Below, in pieces: positions 51,180 through 61,822 of a DNA stretch of 64,000 bases. The stretch spans positions 1-64,000 of the forward strand of contig JANYDF010000090.1 in the NCBI GenBank assembly GCA_025359905.1, given 5' to 3'. The number at the start of each line of letters is the position of its first letter. Within the stretch, counting starts at the first letter, position 1. Both the position numbers and the translations under genes were made by a program. This DNA comes from Rhodospirillales bacterium. Its GTDB lineage: Bacteria; Pseudomonadota; Alphaproteobacteria; Acetobacterales; Acetobacteraceae. The notes under the pieces were generated by a model, which was not told where the DNA came from, ran no database searches, and worked only from the letters and a program-made list of their open reading frames with translations.

Positions 51180-52331
51180 TCAGCCGGTATTGCCCGGCAC
51201 GTAGTGGCTGGCCCGCATGCCGCGTTCCAGTTGCCAGCAGGTGGAATGCACGCGGGTTCCGGGCGGGCCGGCCGCGCACAACGTCAGGTTGGCGTTGTGC
51301 ATGCCGTCCGGCACCCGCATTGCCACCCACACGCGCTGCCACGCGCCACGGATCGACAGCTCGGCGGCGCGGGCGCGGATCGATGGGTAGCCGTCGAATT
51401 GCGCCGAGACCTCCTGCCCGGTGAAGTCCGGCTCGATCCAGACATGCATCGACCCGGTGTAGACTTCGCCCTCGGTCAACCCGTCCTCTATATAATGCGA
51501 TTGCACCGTAACGCGGCCCTCGCCGCCTTGCAGCAGCCGGGTGGCGATGGCGGCGGCCGGGTGCAGGCGCGGCACGCCGCCCGGATCGGCACCGATCGCG
51601 CTATCGCTGCCGCGCCAGCCGGGGCCGTCCATACTGTCCGGGTTGGCGACGCAATTGGCCGCCCGGTCGGTGTTCAGCGTGCGGGTGATGCGGGTGCCGG
51701 GCAGGCAGCCGCCGCGCCACAGCGCATAGGCGTGGCGGCAGATGTCGTACCACTGGCCCGGCGCGCTCGCAGGCGGCTGTTCGGGGGCGAAGCGGTCGAT
51801 ATAGGCCTTCAACAAGCCTTCCCCCAGCACGCGCACCATGCCCGCCGGATGTGCCGGATCTTCTGGCACCACCCATAGCAGAGTGGCTGGGCCGTAGCGG
51901 CGCAGCGCGCGCAGCAGCGTGCGGGCGTCGTTGTCGCTGGCGGCCCCCGGCGCCTTGCGCACAAAGACTTTGCAGTCCGCCGCAAGATCTTGCCGCAGCC
52001 GCCGCAGCAGGAAGCCCGACGCCACCACTTGTTGCGCCAGCAATCGCTCGGGCGCGATCTGCGCCTGATACTTCCCGGTGGGATAGCTGATTTTGGTATC
52101 GCCGATCTCGGCAGCGTACTCGCCGTTTTGCATCACCGTCAGCTTTAGGTGCTCCGGTGCGTCCATCCCGGCGAAATCGCTGTCCAGCGCACGCAGCAGC
52201 GACGGCAGCGGCGTGTTGCCGTTCCTGAAAAAGCCGAGCGGATCGCTGCCCACGGCGCGCTGCGCCAAGGCAAATTCGCTGTCGCCGCCGAGGCTTTCGA
52301 AGCAATCCATGATGCTGGTCAGGGTCGGCAA
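51180..52331 (-). CDS. Conserved protein of unknown function (SLG-EFxLxQR domain)
   Basis: A 383-residue protein. The N-terminal third has ESLGGDSEFALAQRAVGSDP and LGFFR, resembling a domain seen in polysaccharide-related proteins of this bacterial group, where a Cys usually stands in place of the Ser before EF. The C-terminal half looks beta-rich, with Trp/Gly-rich stretches such as GSMHVWIEPDFTG. No signal peptide or membrane segment is seen. A TTG at 52331, 8 bp past the adenine deaminase stop, follows AGGTGG; ATG 52310 is an alternative. Function is not recognised. Confidence 0.6.
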   Translation of the reverse strand: MPTLTSIMDCFESLGGDSEFALAQRAVGSDPLGFFRNGNTPLPSLLRALDSDFAGMDAPEHLKLTVMQNGEYAAEIGDTKISYPTGKYQAQIAPERLLAQQVVASGFLLRRLRQDLAADCKVFVRKAPGAASDNDARTLLRALRRYGPATLLWVVPEDPAHPAGMVRVLGEGLLKAYIDRFAPEQPPASAPGQWYDICRHAYALWRGGCLPGTRITRTLNTDRAANCVANPDSMDGPGWRGSDSAIGADPGGVPRLHPAAAIATRLLQGGEGRVTVQSHYIEDGLTEGEVYTGSMHVWIEPDFTGQEVSAQFDGYPSIRARAAELSIRGAWQRVWVAMRVPDGMHNANLTLCAAGPPGTRVHSTCWQLERGMRASHYVPGNTG

Positions 52332-52338
52332 ATTCCAC

Positions 52339-54048
52339 CTATGCGGCGATGAGTTCGAAGCGGTCCACGTCGACCAAGCCCATATCAGTAATCTTTAGAT
52401 GCGGGATCACCGGCAGCGCCAGGAAGGCTAGTTGCAGGAACGGCTCGGCAAGCGGGCAGCCCATGCCCCGCACGGCGTCGCGCAAGACTGCAAGGTGATG
52501 CGACACGCTTTCAAACGGCTGCACGCTCATCAGGCCCGCCACCGGCAATGCCATTTCGGCCAACACCGCGCCGTCGCGCACCGCGACGAAGCCGCCGCCG
52601 CTGGCGATCAGCCGGTTGGCGGCCAGCGCCATATCGGCGTCATTGGCGCCAACCACGCAGATATTGTGGCAATCATGCCCGACTGATGAGGCCAGCGCGC
52701 CGCCGCGCAGTCCGAAGCCGCGCACGAAGCCGCGTCCGACATTGCCGTTGCGGCCGTGCCGCTCCAGCACACACACTTTGAGCAAATCACGCGCCGGATC
52801 GGCATGCCGCGCCCCATCACGATAGGGCAATTCGGCGTATTCGCGCGGGGTGATAATTTTTCCCGGCGTTATGCCAATCACCGGCGTTCCGGGCCCGGCG
52901 GCGGGGGCGCGGAATGTTTCGGCGGTCACCGGCGGGCGGCGCATCGAGTTGTGCAGCGGCGGTAAGGGCAGCGCCCGCCCGGCAAAGCTTTCAGCCCCAA
53001 CCACGCGGCCACGCCGCAGCACCAGCGACACCGCGCAACTGTCGAGATCGTCGAGCAGCACAATGTCAGCCAAGTATCCCGGGGCCACCAAGCCACGGTC
53101 GCGCAGCCCGAAGCCGCGCGCCGCCGACCAGCTTGCGGCGCGATACACCGATGCGGCGGGTGCGCCCTGCGCGATGGCGTGGCGGATCAAGAAGTCCATA
53201 TGGCCCTGCTCGGCGATGTCGAGCGGGTTACGGTCGTCGGTGCAGAGCCCGAGGAACGGCGAACTGAAGGCGTCGATCAGCGGCGCCAGTGTTGCGACGT
53301 CTTTCGAGACGGTGCCTTCGCGGATCAGCACCTGCATACCTTTGGCGAGCTTCTCGCGGCCTTCGGCGAGCGTGGTGGTTTCGTGGCAGTTGCGCACGCC
53401 GCAGGATAAGTAGGCGTTGAGTTTGCGGCCGGACAACAACGGCGAATGGCCGTCGATCACGATGTCCTGAAACGCCGCCAGTTTATCCAGGCATTCTGGA
53501 TTTTTGCTGAGTACGCCGGGCACGTTCATGAACTCGGCCAGCCCGAATGCTTGCGGGTGGCCGCGCTGCGCCACCAGATCGGCCGCCGTCAGCCGCGCGC
53601 CGGAGGTTTCCAGTTCGGTGGACGGGACGCACGATGAAAGCTGCACCCGCAGATCCATCGCCGTGGCGCTAGCGCAGTCGAGGAAATATTGCAGGCCGCT
53701 GAGGCCAAGCACGTTGCAGATTTCGTGCGGGTCGCAAATCGCCGTGGTGGTGCCGCGCGGCAGCACGCAGCGATCGAACTCGCCAGGTAGCACCAGCGTG
53801 CTTTCGCAATGCACATGGCTGTCGATGAAGCCGGGCACTGCGATGCGGCCGCGCGCGTCGATTTCCTGCGCGCCGCTGTAGCTGTCGTAGGTGCCAACGA
53901 TGGTGTCGCCGCAGACGGCGATGTCGCCTTGGGTGGCTTCGCCGGTGGCCAGATTCAGGATGCGCGCGTTCTTGATCACGAGGTCGGCGGGCGCGGTGCC
54001 GAGCGCCTGATCGATGCGCCGCTCCAGGCGTTGGCGGACGCTCTGCAT
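52339..54048 (-). CDS. ade: Adenine deaminase
   Basis: A 569-residue amidohydrolase that converts adenine to hypoxanthine and ammonia. It has the N-terminal metal motif GFIDSHVHCES (~residues 88-98), VIDGHSPLLSG, CTDDRNPLDIAEQGH and GFGLRDRGLVAPGYLADIVL. The C-terminal domain with GHDCHNICVVGANDADMALA is specific to Ade. Full length. It is followed by the unknown gene with an 8-bp gap, and pcaB lies just upstream on the same strand. Confidence 0.95.
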   Translation of the reverse strand: MQSVRQRLERRIDQALGTAPADLVIKNARILNLATGEATQGDIAVCGDTIVGTYDSYSGAQEIDARGRIAVPGFIDSHVHCESTLVLPGEFDRCVLPRGTTTAICDPHEICNVLGLSGLQYFLDCASATAMDLRVQLSSCVPSTELETSGARLTAADLVAQRGHPQAFGLAEFMNVPGVLSKNPECLDKLAAFQDIVIDGHSPLLSGRKLNAYLSCGVRNCHETTTLAEGREKLAKGMQVLIREGTVSKDVATLAPLIDAFSSPFLGLCTDDRNPLDIAEQGHMDFLIRHAIAQGAPAASVYRAASWSAARGFGLRDRGLVAPGYLADIVLLDDLDSCAVSLVLRRGRVVGAESFAGRALPLPPLHNSMRRPPVTAETFRAPAAGPGTPVIGITPGKIITPREYAELPYRDGARHADPARDLLKVCVLERHGRNGNVGRGFVRGFGLRGGALASSVGHDCHNICVVGANDADMALAANRLIASGGGFVAVRDGAVLAEMALPVAGLMSVQPFESVSHHLAVLRDAVRGMGCPLAEPFLQLAFLALPVIPHLKITDMGLVDVDRFELIAA

Positions 54049-54072
54049 GGCGAGTCTCCGTTTCGGTGCGTG

Positions 54073-55431
54073 CTAGGCGATGTCTATCTGTGCGGCGGCA
54101 AGCGCCCTGTCGATGAAATTTTGCGTGGCGCCGAGGTAATTGGCCGGGCCGGTCAAACGCGCGATGCCGTCCGCGTCGAGCAATGCCGTAACCGCCGCCT
54201 CGCGCGCCAACGCTGCGGCCAGCGAGACGCCATCGCGCCGGGCCACGTCGCAGGCATGATGCACCACATCGTGCGCCACGCCGCGCCCAAGGTGCGGGGC
54301 GAGGCCCATCATCACCGCCTCGGCCATGATCAGCCCGCCGGTGGCATCCAGATTGCGCGCCATGCGTGCCGGGTCGACCACCAAGCCTTCGGCCAGCCAT
54401 CGGGCATGGGTCAGCGCGCCATGCGCCAGCACAAAGGCCTGCGGCAACGCCAGCAACTCGGCTTGCCACGGGCCGGTGGCGCGTTCCTGGTCCTGTGCCA
54501 TGGCGTTCTGCATCAGCGGCACCAGCGCCTGCACGCCCCGGCTGGCGGCCAGGATGTATTCGCTGGCAATCGGGTTGCGCTTCTGCGGCATGGTGGACGA
54601 TCCGCCGCGCCCTTCGGCGTGCGGTTCGGACACTTCGGCGACTTCGGTTTGCGCCAGCAAAATCACGTCGGTGGCGAATTTTGCCAGACTGCCGCACAGC
54701 AGGCCGAGGAAGCTCACCGCCTCGGCCACGCCGTCGCGCGCCACATGCCACGGCAACGGCGGCGCGCCGAGACCGAGTTCCGCCGCCAATCCCTGCATGA
54801 CCGCCAGCCCGTCCGCGCCGAGCGAAGCCAGTGTGCCCACCGCGCCGCCGAATTGCACCAACGCGACGCGCGGGCGCAGTTGGTCCAGCCGCTCCACATG
54901 CGCCGCCAGTGGCGCCAGCCAGACCGCGCATTTCAGCCCGAAGGTGATCGGCAGCGCGTGCTGCAAATGCGTCCGCCCGGCCATCGCGGTCTCCCGGTGC
55001 GTCACGGCGAGACCGGCGAGGGCGGCGATGGTGCCGCGCAGATCGGCGCGCAGCAGCGCCAGCGCCGCCTGCATTTGCAGCGCCTGCGCGGTGTCCATGA
55101 TGTCCTGGGTGGTGGCCCCCCAGTGCGTCCAGCGCCCAGCTTCGGGACCGGCGGCGCGGGATAACGCTTTCACAACGGCAATGACCGGATAGCCAACATT
55201 GCGCACGCTGTTGGCGAGGTCTGCGGGGTCGAGCACCGTTGCGGGCACCGCCGCCGAGATCGCGTCCGCTGCCTCGGCCGGGATCAGCCCAAGGCGGGCT
55301 TGCACGCGCGCAAGGGCGGCTTCCACGTCGAGCATCCGGCGGAAAAATACGGCGTCGCCGAAGATCGCGCGCATCGCATCGCTGCCGTACAGCGTGCCGA
55401 ACACCGCGCTGTCGGCCGGGTTTACCGCCAC
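54073..55431 (-). CDS. pcaB: 3-carboxy-cis,cis-muconate cycloisomerase
   Basis: A 452-residue fumarase/aspartase-superfamily enzyme of the protocatechuate branch of the beta-ketoadipate pathway. Superfamily motifs are present: WTHWGATTQDIMDTAQALQM, the catalytic loop GGSSTMPQKRNP (~residues 274-285) and AGRTHLQHALP. A GTG start at 55431 overlaps the pcaD stop, so the genes are coupled. A longer upstream reading would run through pcaD in another frame. Confidence 0.93.
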   Translation of the reverse strand: MAVNPADSAVFGTLYGSDAMRAIFGDAVFFRRMLDVEAALARVQARLGLIPAEAADAISAAVPATVLDPADLANSVRNVGYPVIAVVKALSRAAGPEAGRWTHWGATTQDIMDTAQALQMQAALALLRADLRGTIAALAGLAVTHRETAMAGRTHLQHALPITFGLKCAVWLAPLAAHVERLDQLRPRVALVQFGGAVGTLASLGADGLAVMQGLAAELGLGAPPLPWHVARDGVAEAVSFLGLLCGSLAKFATDVILLAQTEVAEVSEPHAEGRGGSSTMPQKRNPIASEYILAASRGVQALVPLMQNAMAQDQERATGPWQAELLALPQAFVLAHGALTHARWLAEGLVVDPARMARNLDATGGLIMAEAVMMGLAPHLGRGVAHDVVHHACDVARRDGVSLAAALAREAAVTALLDADGIARLTGPANYLGATQNFIDRALAAAQIDIA

Positions 55432-56216
55432 GGATCGAGCGCCAGTCCGGCCAGGAAGCCGTGGATGGCCCCGGTGACCGCATCGGGGGTTTGCACAGTG
55501 GGGATATGCGCGGCACCCGGCAGTACCACGAATTCCGATCCCACGATCGCCGCTTGCAGCGCCTGGGCGGCGGCGAGCGGGGTGGCGAGGTCGTGCTCGC
55601 CCACCATAATCAGCGTTGGCTGGCGCAATGTGGCGGTGGGTGCGCGCAGGTCTGCATCCGCCAACGCCTCGGCAGCCCCGGCGTAACCCTGCGGATCGGT
55701 GCGCCGCAGCATGGCACGCAGGCCGTGCGCCTGCGGCGTCCCGAGAAAATCGGCCGTCACCCAGCGCGCCAGCACCGGCTCGATCAGCGGCACCATGCCC
55801 TGCTCCCGCGCCAATGCGGCGCGTTCGCGCCACAGGGCGGGCGGCGGCAATATCATGGCGGTGTCGGCCAGCATCAGCGCCCGCACCCGCGCGGGCGCCA
55901 TCGCCGCAATGGCTTGCGCGATCAGGCCGCCAATCGACAAGCCGCCGAGCAGCACCGGTCCTTCGCCCAGGCAGTCCAGCGCGGTTAGCACGTCGTCTGC
56001 CATTTGGGCCGCGCTATACGGGCCGGGCGTGACACTGGTCAGGCCGTGGCCGCGCAGATCGGGGCGGATCACCCGGTAGCGCCGCGCGAGGCCGCGCGCC
56101 GTTGCGTCCCACACGTGCAAGCTTGTGCCGAGCGAATGGAGCAGCACCAGCGGCGGCGCCTCCGCCGGGCCATCGATCTGCACATGCATAGTCAGTTCGT
56201 TTACTTTGAGGAACAT
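55422..56216 (-). CDS. pcaD: 3-oxoadipate enol-lactonase
   Basis: A 264-residue alpha/beta-hydrolase. It starts MFLKVNELTMHVQIDGPAEA, with LLHSLGTSLHVWD, RGHGLTS, the nucleophile elbow GGLSIGG (Ser ~92), GEHDLATP (acid) and GAAHIP (His). It hydrolyses beta-ketoadipate enol-lactone. It shares an operon with pcaB and is divergent from pobA, 122 bp away. pcaC, pcaG, pcaH, pcaI and pcaJ are not in the window. Confidence 0.9.
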   Translation of the reverse strand: MFLKVNELTMHVQIDGPAEAPPLVLLHSLGTSLHVWDATARGLARRYRVIRPDLRGHGLTSVTPGPYSAAQMADDVLTALDCLGEGPVLLGGLSIGGLIAQAIAAMAPARVRALMLADTAMILPPPALWRERAALAREQGMVPLIEPVLARWVTADFLGTPQAHGLRAMLRRTDPQGYAGAAEALADADLRAPTATLRQPTLIMVGEHDLATPLAAAQALQAAIVGSEFVVLPGAAHIPTVQTPDAVTGAIHGFLAGLALDPWR

Positions 56217-56287
56217 GAACGGCAACCTACTGAGGCAGGCGATGCTAGCCGCACCGGCCATGCCGCGTCACGCGAGCAGGATATTGA

Positions 56288-57511
<1,224 letters not shown>

Positions 57512-57736
57512 GCCCACAGTGGCGGCCGCCGCGCAGTCTCGTGAAGCAGCGCGGCGTTACATCTGCAAATCGCCGAGCTGATATGCGGTAACGCTGCAAT
57601 AAGGCCCGAGTCATGACCATGAGCGCTACAATAGGACGGTTGGTTCAATAGTTATCATGAAACATACGGGCCACTTTGTTCGGTAGTGCTCGCACGTTAG
57701 TTGTCGTGTGCATTGTCATGTTTGGGGAATACATAA
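57512..57736. other. Intergenic leader with an inverted repeat
   Basis: This AT-richer 225-bp gap precedes the beta-propeller gene. It holds a 7-bp inverted repeat (GCGTTAC near 57552, GTAACGC near 57590) that may end pobA transcription or be an operator. No RNA gene is recognised. Confidence 0.4.
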
Positions 57737-58933
57737 ATGAGCAAGGCTTTATCTTTTGGCAAGCTGGTCTGCCTGACAACTGCGCTGGTCGGCTCGGCGC
57801 TGTTAGCCGCGCCTGCCAGGGCAGCGGACCCTTCGAACCTGCTCTATGTCGAGAGCAACAACCCGGCGAGTGGCCAGAATGCGGTGATCGGCTACCAGCG
57901 CCTGCTCGACGGCACGCTGAAGCTGCTGCCGGGTTCGCCGTTTTTGACCGGCGGCACCGGCCTTTATAATTTGGCGAACGGGGCGATCTTCGACGGCGAT
58001 AACATCATGGTGTACGACCGCTTCAACCGTACTTTGTATGTCCCGAACGGCGGTTCGAACACCATCGCCGGCCTGCATGTCGGATCGCGCGGCAACCTGA
58101 CGCCAGCCGCCGGGTCGCCATTCGCCACCGCTGGGCAGACGCCGAATGCGCTCGGCCTCAGTGGCAACTCGCTGGTTGTGGTCAGCAATGCTGGCGCGGT
58201 GCCGGGCGGGGTTTCCAGCTATAATTCCGGGCACGCGACGGCGGCTGGCGGCTACGTTGAAAGCACCCGTTCTCAGCAAATACTGGGCGCGGTGAACCCG
58301 ACTGAGGCGGTTCCGGTTCCGGGCACCCACTACGTCGTGACCGTGGAGATGGCGGGCGGCACCATCTCGTCGCAATACGTCGACACAGGGCACAAGCTGC
58401 ACCTCGTGCAGTCGATCAAAGCGCCGATCCAAGGCACGACGCAGCCGGTGCAACTTGGCCTCGCCGCCAACCCGATCGCGCCGTACATCTATGTCGGCCT
58501 GCCGAACGTGGCGCAGTTGGCCACGTACAGCATCGACGGCACCGGCCACCTCACCTTCGTCGGCACGTCGCCGAACAGCGGGCGGGCGATTTGCTGGGTG
58601 CAAGTGGCACCCGACGGCAAGCACGCCTATTCGACCAATCCGGGCGACGGTTCGGTTTCGGAGTACGACCTGTCCAACCCGGCCAGCCCCGTGGAAGTGG
58701 CGCATGTCGCGCTGCATCCGAACGGGGCGCTGTTCCAGTTCAAAATCTCGCCGGATAACCAGTTCTTATATGCGTTGGAATCGGAAAGCTCGGCGGCGAG
58801 CGTGGGTTTGAGCAACAAGATCCACATTCTGCAACTGGCACCGTCCACCGGCACTCCGACGGAGTTGCCGAGCTCGCCGGTCGCCTTGCCGCTCGCCGGC
58901 GGCACCCGCGCCCAGGGTGTTCTGGTCTTCTAA
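57737..58933 (+). CDS. Secreted beta-propeller (lactonase-like) protein
   Basis: A 398-residue exported protein. A Sec signal peptide ends ~residue 29 (AAPARAAD). Repeated blades follow with patterns such as GYQRLLDGTLKLLPGSPF, GNLTPAAGSPFATAG and GHLTFVGTSP, then ISPDNQFLYALESES near the end. This resembles the 6-phosphogluconolactonase/YVTN beta-propeller group. Secretion makes an intracellular lactonase role unlikely. It has its own AT-rich leader and no operon partners. Confidence 0.75.
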   Translation: MSKALSFGKLVCLTTALVGSALLAAPARAADPSNLLYVESNNPASGQNAVIGYQRLLDGTLKLLPGSPFLTGGTGLYNLANGAIFDGDNIMVYDRFNRTLYVPNGGSNTIAGLHVGSRGNLTPAAGSPFATAGQTPNALGLSGNSLVVVSNAGAVPGGVSSYNSGHATAAGGYVESTRSQQILGAVNPTEAVPVPGTHYVVTVEMAGGTISSQYVDTGHKLHLVQSIKAPIQGTTQPVQLGLAANPIAPYIYVGLPNVAQLATYSIDGTGHLTFVGTSPNSGRAICWVQVAPDGKHAYSTNPGDGSVSEYDLSNPASPVEVAHVALHPNGALFQFKISPDNQFLYALESESSAASVGLSNKIHILQLAPSTGTPTELPSSPVALPLAGGTRAQGVLVF

Positions 58934-58945
58934 GCCTCGCCACTC

Positions 58946-58978
58946 CGGCCGGCGTGGGCCTAACCGCCCCGCCGGCCG
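58946..58978. terminator. Stem-loop between convergent genes
   Basis: CGGCCGGCG (58946-58954) and CGCCGGCCG (58970-58978) form a perfect 9-bp stem with a 15-nt loop, between the propeller gene and the convergent hydrolase gene. It includes the last codons of the hydrolase. A bidirectional terminator is likely, although a T tract is absent. Confidence 0.55.
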
Positions 58979-59643
58979 ATGGCCGTGACGACATCCGCCG
59001 ACTGTCCGACCCAGCCGAAAATGCCGCCCTGCGCCCGGATCATCGCCAGCCCGGCGGCGTGGAAATCGGGGAAATACGAGCCGGTGCAATCCTCCAGCAC
59101 GAGACAGTCGTAACCCCGGTCGTTGGCCTCGCGCACCGTGGTGTTGACGCAGACTTCGGTGGTGACGCCGGTGACCACCAACTGGGTGATGCCGCGATTT
59201 TGCAGAATGGCGTGCAGGTCGGTGGCGTGGAACGCGCCTTTGCCCGGCTTGTCGATCACTGGCTCGCCTGGTGCCGGATACAGTTCAGGGATGATGTCGT
59301 GGCCCGGCTCGCCGCGCACCAGAATGCGGCCCATCGGCCCGGCGTCGCCGATGGTGACCGGCCCGCGCCCGCGTACCCGCTTGGCCTCCGGTAAATCCGA
59401 CAGGTCGGGGCGATGGCCCTCGCGGGTATGGATCGCCAGCAGCCCGGCCGCGCGCCAAGCGGTGAGCAGGCGAATGCTGGGAGCGATGGTGCGGCGCAGC
59501 AGCGACACGTCGTTGCCCAGCGCCTCGCCGAAGCCGCCGGGCTCCAGGAAGTCGCGCTGCATGTCGATCATCAGCAACGCGCAATGTGCTGGGTCGAAGT
59601 CGAACGCGTAGGGCAGGGCGGCAATCGCGGTGATATCGGGCAT
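58960..59643 (-). CDS. Cysteine hydrolase, isochorismatase/biuret-amidohydrolase-like
   Basis: A 227-residue cysteine hydrolase. The catalytic triad is visible: Asp in [11 protein letters not shown] (~residue 27), Lys in [11 protein letters not shown] and Cys in [19 protein letters not shown] (~residue 169). [13 protein letters not shown] follows. This pattern is close to biuret amidohydrolases and similar amidases, but isochorismatase-type enzymes have diverse substrates. Single gene; the substrate cannot be inferred from its neighbours. Confidence 0.8.
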   Translation of the reverse strand: MPDITAIAALPYAFDFDPAHCALLMIDMQRDFLEPGGFGEALGNDVSLLRRTIAPSIRLLTAWRAAGLLAIHTREGHRPDLSDLPEAKRVRGRGPVTIGDAGPMGRILVRGEPGHDIIPELYPAPGEPVIDKPGKGAFHATDLHAILQNRGITQLVVTGVTTEVCVNTTVREANDRGYDCLVLEDCTGSYFPDFHAAGLAMIRAQGGIFGWVGQSADVVTAIGRRGG

Positions 59644-59944
59644 GCGGTGGCTCCGGTCCGGGCGATTTGTTTAAGCAAACGGCGGACCAGGGCTTTCGGA
59701 GCCGTGCACGGACCGATTGCCGCTATTTTGGGCAGCATGGGCAAGCCGTGCGGCAAATCCATGACAGGGCTGCATCCGCGCGCGGCCCCGGCGGGCTTTG
59801 CGGGCGGCATCGGTCATGGCACCGCAGGCAAGCCGCTGCTATATCCGCCCGGCGCCACCGGCACGCGGCGGCGCGGCATACCGTTGCGCCCTTTGCGTGA
59901 CGCGTCGGGGAGACCCCCCGAGGAACCGCGACAGGAACCGCCCG
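59644..59944. other. Intergenic region upstream of purC
   Basis: A 301-bp stretch between divergent cysteine hydrolase and purC genes. Short open frames here are GC-driven and unconserved in appearance. The region must carry both promoters. No riboswitch, PurR-type box or RNA gene was recognised. Confidence 0.4.
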
Positions 59945-60709
59945 ATGGCCCGCCGCCGCCAGCTTTACGAAGGCAAAGCGAAGATCCTGTTCGAGGGCCC
60001 AGAGCCCGGCACCCTGGTACAGTACTTCAAGGACGACGCCACCGCGTTCAACGCCCAGAAAAAGGGCGTCATCACCGGCAAGGGCGTGCTGAACAACCGC
60101 ATCAGCGAGTACCTGATGCTGCGGCTGGCCGAGATCGGCGTGCCGACGCATTTCGTACGCCGCCTGAACATGCGCGAGCAGTTGATCCGCGAAGTCGAAA
60201 TCATCCCGATCGAGGTGGTGGTCCGCAACGTCGCCGCCGGCAGTCTGTCGACCCGGCTCGGCATCCCGGAAGGCACCCGCCTGCCGCGCTCGATCCTGGA
60301 GTACTATTACAAGAACGACCAACTCGGCGACCCGATGGTCAGCGAGGAGCACATCACCGCGTTCGGCTGGGCCAACACCCAGGACCTGGACGACGTCGTG
60401 GCGCTGACCCTGCGGATCAACGATTTCCTGACTGGGCTGTTCCTTGGCGTCGGCATCACGCTGGTGGACTTCAAGGTGGAATTCGGCCGCCTGTGGGAAA
60501 ACGAGGAAATGCGCATCGTTCTGGCCGACGAAATCAGCCCGGACAATTGCCGCCTGTGGGACACCAAGACCAACGAGAAGATGGATAAGGACCGCTTCCG
60601 CCGCGATCTGGGCAAGGTTGAGGAGGCGTACCAGGAAGTGGCCAAGCGGCTGGGGATTTTGCCCGAGGCTGGGATTCGCGACCTGAAGGGGCCGGAGGCG
60701 ATGCAGTAA
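59945..60709 (+). CDS. purC: Phosphoribosylaminoimidazole-succinocarboxamide synthase
   Basis: A 254-residue SAICAR synthetase joining CAIR and aspartate in purine synthesis. It begins [18 protein letters not shown], with [25 protein letters not shown] and [15 protein letters not shown] (the family signature). The ATG at 59945 gives the standard N-terminus. First gene of the pur run, separated from purS by an inserted two-gene module. Confidence 0.96.
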   Translation: MARRRQLYEGKAKILFEGPEPGTLVQYFKDDATAFNAQKKGVITGKGVLNNRISEYLMLRLAEIGVPTHFVRRLNMREQLIREVEIIPIEVVVRNVAAGSLSTRLGIPEGTRLPRSILEYYYKNDQLGDPMVSEEHITAFGWANTQDLDDVVALTLRINDFLTGLFLGVGITLVDFKVEFGRLWENEEMRIVLADEISPDNCRLWDTKTNEKMDKDRFRRDLGKVEEAYQEVAKRLGILPEAGIRDLKGPEAMQ

Positions 60710-60769
60710 TGTCCGGAATTAGGTTGGCCAGGGGAGTGCCACGATTGGCCAACGGTCAAGGGGCGAAGC

Positions 60770-61300
60770 GTGAGCGACCTTGATGGGAGCGCCCATCGTG
60801 CCCAATCGCGCTATTGGAGCCAACTCGTTGAGCTTAAATTGCTTGCTGTATTTGCGCGGCTATATCGTGACGATCAGGCGAGATGGATACGGCGGATTGG
60901 CATTGGCAAGGCCATCGCGACCAGCAGCACCATAGCTGGATGGAGCATCTGGAAGGACTACGCCCTGATTTGGGGTGTCATTTTGGCGCTTTCACAGCTT
61001 TTAGATGCCACTAAAGAATATTTACCTCAACAAAAACACCAGCGAGCTGCTAGCGATTTGACGGCTGCGGCCGAAAGTCTCTTCATTGATGCACAAATCG
61101 ACTGGGACGGGGTATTCGACGGTCAGCTTGGAAATGACGAGATACTGAATCGTTGGAAAAAGCTAGCGAAGCTGCAACTTGAGGCGGAACGAAAGTACTT
61201 CCCCGATGGCGTCGCACGGCCGGACAAGTTGGTGGCTCTGGCAAAACGAGAGGTCGATGCATATTTCCGAGCGACATACGGCGTAGGAGACCAACCATGA
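60770..61300 (+). CDS. Hairpin membrane protein of unknown function inserted in the pur operon
   Basis: A 176-residue protein. It has an N-terminal helix (YWSQLVELKLLAVFARLYRD), two closely spaced hydrophobic helices (~residues 43-60 and 64-82, SIWKDYALIWGVILALSQLL) and a charged helical C-terminal domain (NDEILNRWKKLAKLQLEAER). This 2TM-plus-cytoplasmic-helix layout recalls SLATT-type effector proteins but no family is firmly recognised. It starts with GTG. Codon use is markedly more A/T-ended than in purC or purS, so it is probably acquired. It is coupled to the next gene by ATGA. Confidence 0.65.
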   Translation: MSDLDGSAHRAQSRYWSQLVELKLLAVFARLYRDDQARWIRRIGIGKAIATSSTIAGWSIWKDYALIWGVILALSQLLDATKEYLPQQKHQRAASDLTAAAESLFIDAQIDWDGVFDGQLGNDEILNRWKKLAKLQLEAERKYFPDGVARPDKLVALAKREVDAYFRATYGVGDQP

Positions 61301-61500
61301 ACGATCTTCGCAACAAGCCGGCATTCCCGCCTAGCGGGGCGATTGGCAAAAGCACGTTGTTCGCGAACACACTCAATATACCGATGCCGCCCGGCGCGGC
61401 TGTCCCTGGCCAGCCGATGGGTTCTCCAAATCACCCAAGCGGCGCGCTGCATTCGGAGGCGAATCCCCCTGCTCAACCCGCTAAGAGCAAGAACTCCTGA
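61297..61500 (+). CDS. Small Pro/Ser-rich protein coupled to the hairpin membrane protein
   Basis: A 67-residue protein, mostly Pro, Ser, Ala and Asn, lacking hydrophobic core segments and likely disordered (NIPMPPGAAVPGQPMGSPNH). The ATG overlaps the upstream stop (ATGA), so the two are translated together. No homologue is recognised. As the partner of a membrane protein of effector-like shape, it may be a regulator or substrate; this is speculation. Confidence 0.55.
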   Translation: MNDLRNKPAFPPSGAIGKSTLFANTLNIPMPPGAAVPGQPMGSPNHPSGALHSEANPPAQPAKSKNS

Positions 61501-61582
61501 TGGATTGCGCAATAATCTCCATGCGCCATTTTTGGCTTGCGACCTCAAAATTGGGATTGAGTTATAGGGCCGGAGCGACTCC

Positions 61583-61822
61583 ATGAAAGCCACCGTCACC
61601 GTCATGCTCAAGCCCGGCGTGCTGGACCCGCAGGGCAAAGCCATCGGCCAGGCCCTGCACGGGCTGGGGTTTGCCGGCGTCGGCGAAGTGCGCGCCGGCA
61701 AGATCATCGAACTGGAACTGACCGAATCGGACCCTGCCGCCGCCCGCGCGCAGGCGGAGGACATGGCGCGCAAGCTGCTCGCCAATATGGTGATCGAGAG
61801 TTTTCGGGTGGAAGTCGCCTAG
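61583..61822 (+). CDS. purS: Phosphoribosylformylglycinamidine synthase subunit PurS
   Basis: A 79-residue PurS: MKATVTVMLKPGVLDPQGKA, then ALHGLGFAGVGEVRAGKIIE and ARKLLANMVIESFRVEV. It bridges PurQ and PurL in the FGAM synthase complex. The stop is directly followed by the purQ ATG. GCCGGAG lies upstream of the start. Confidence 0.96.
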   Translation: MKATVTVMLKPGVLDPQGKAIGQALHGLGFAGVGEVRAGKIIELELTESDPAAARAQAEDMARKLLANMVIESFRVEVA

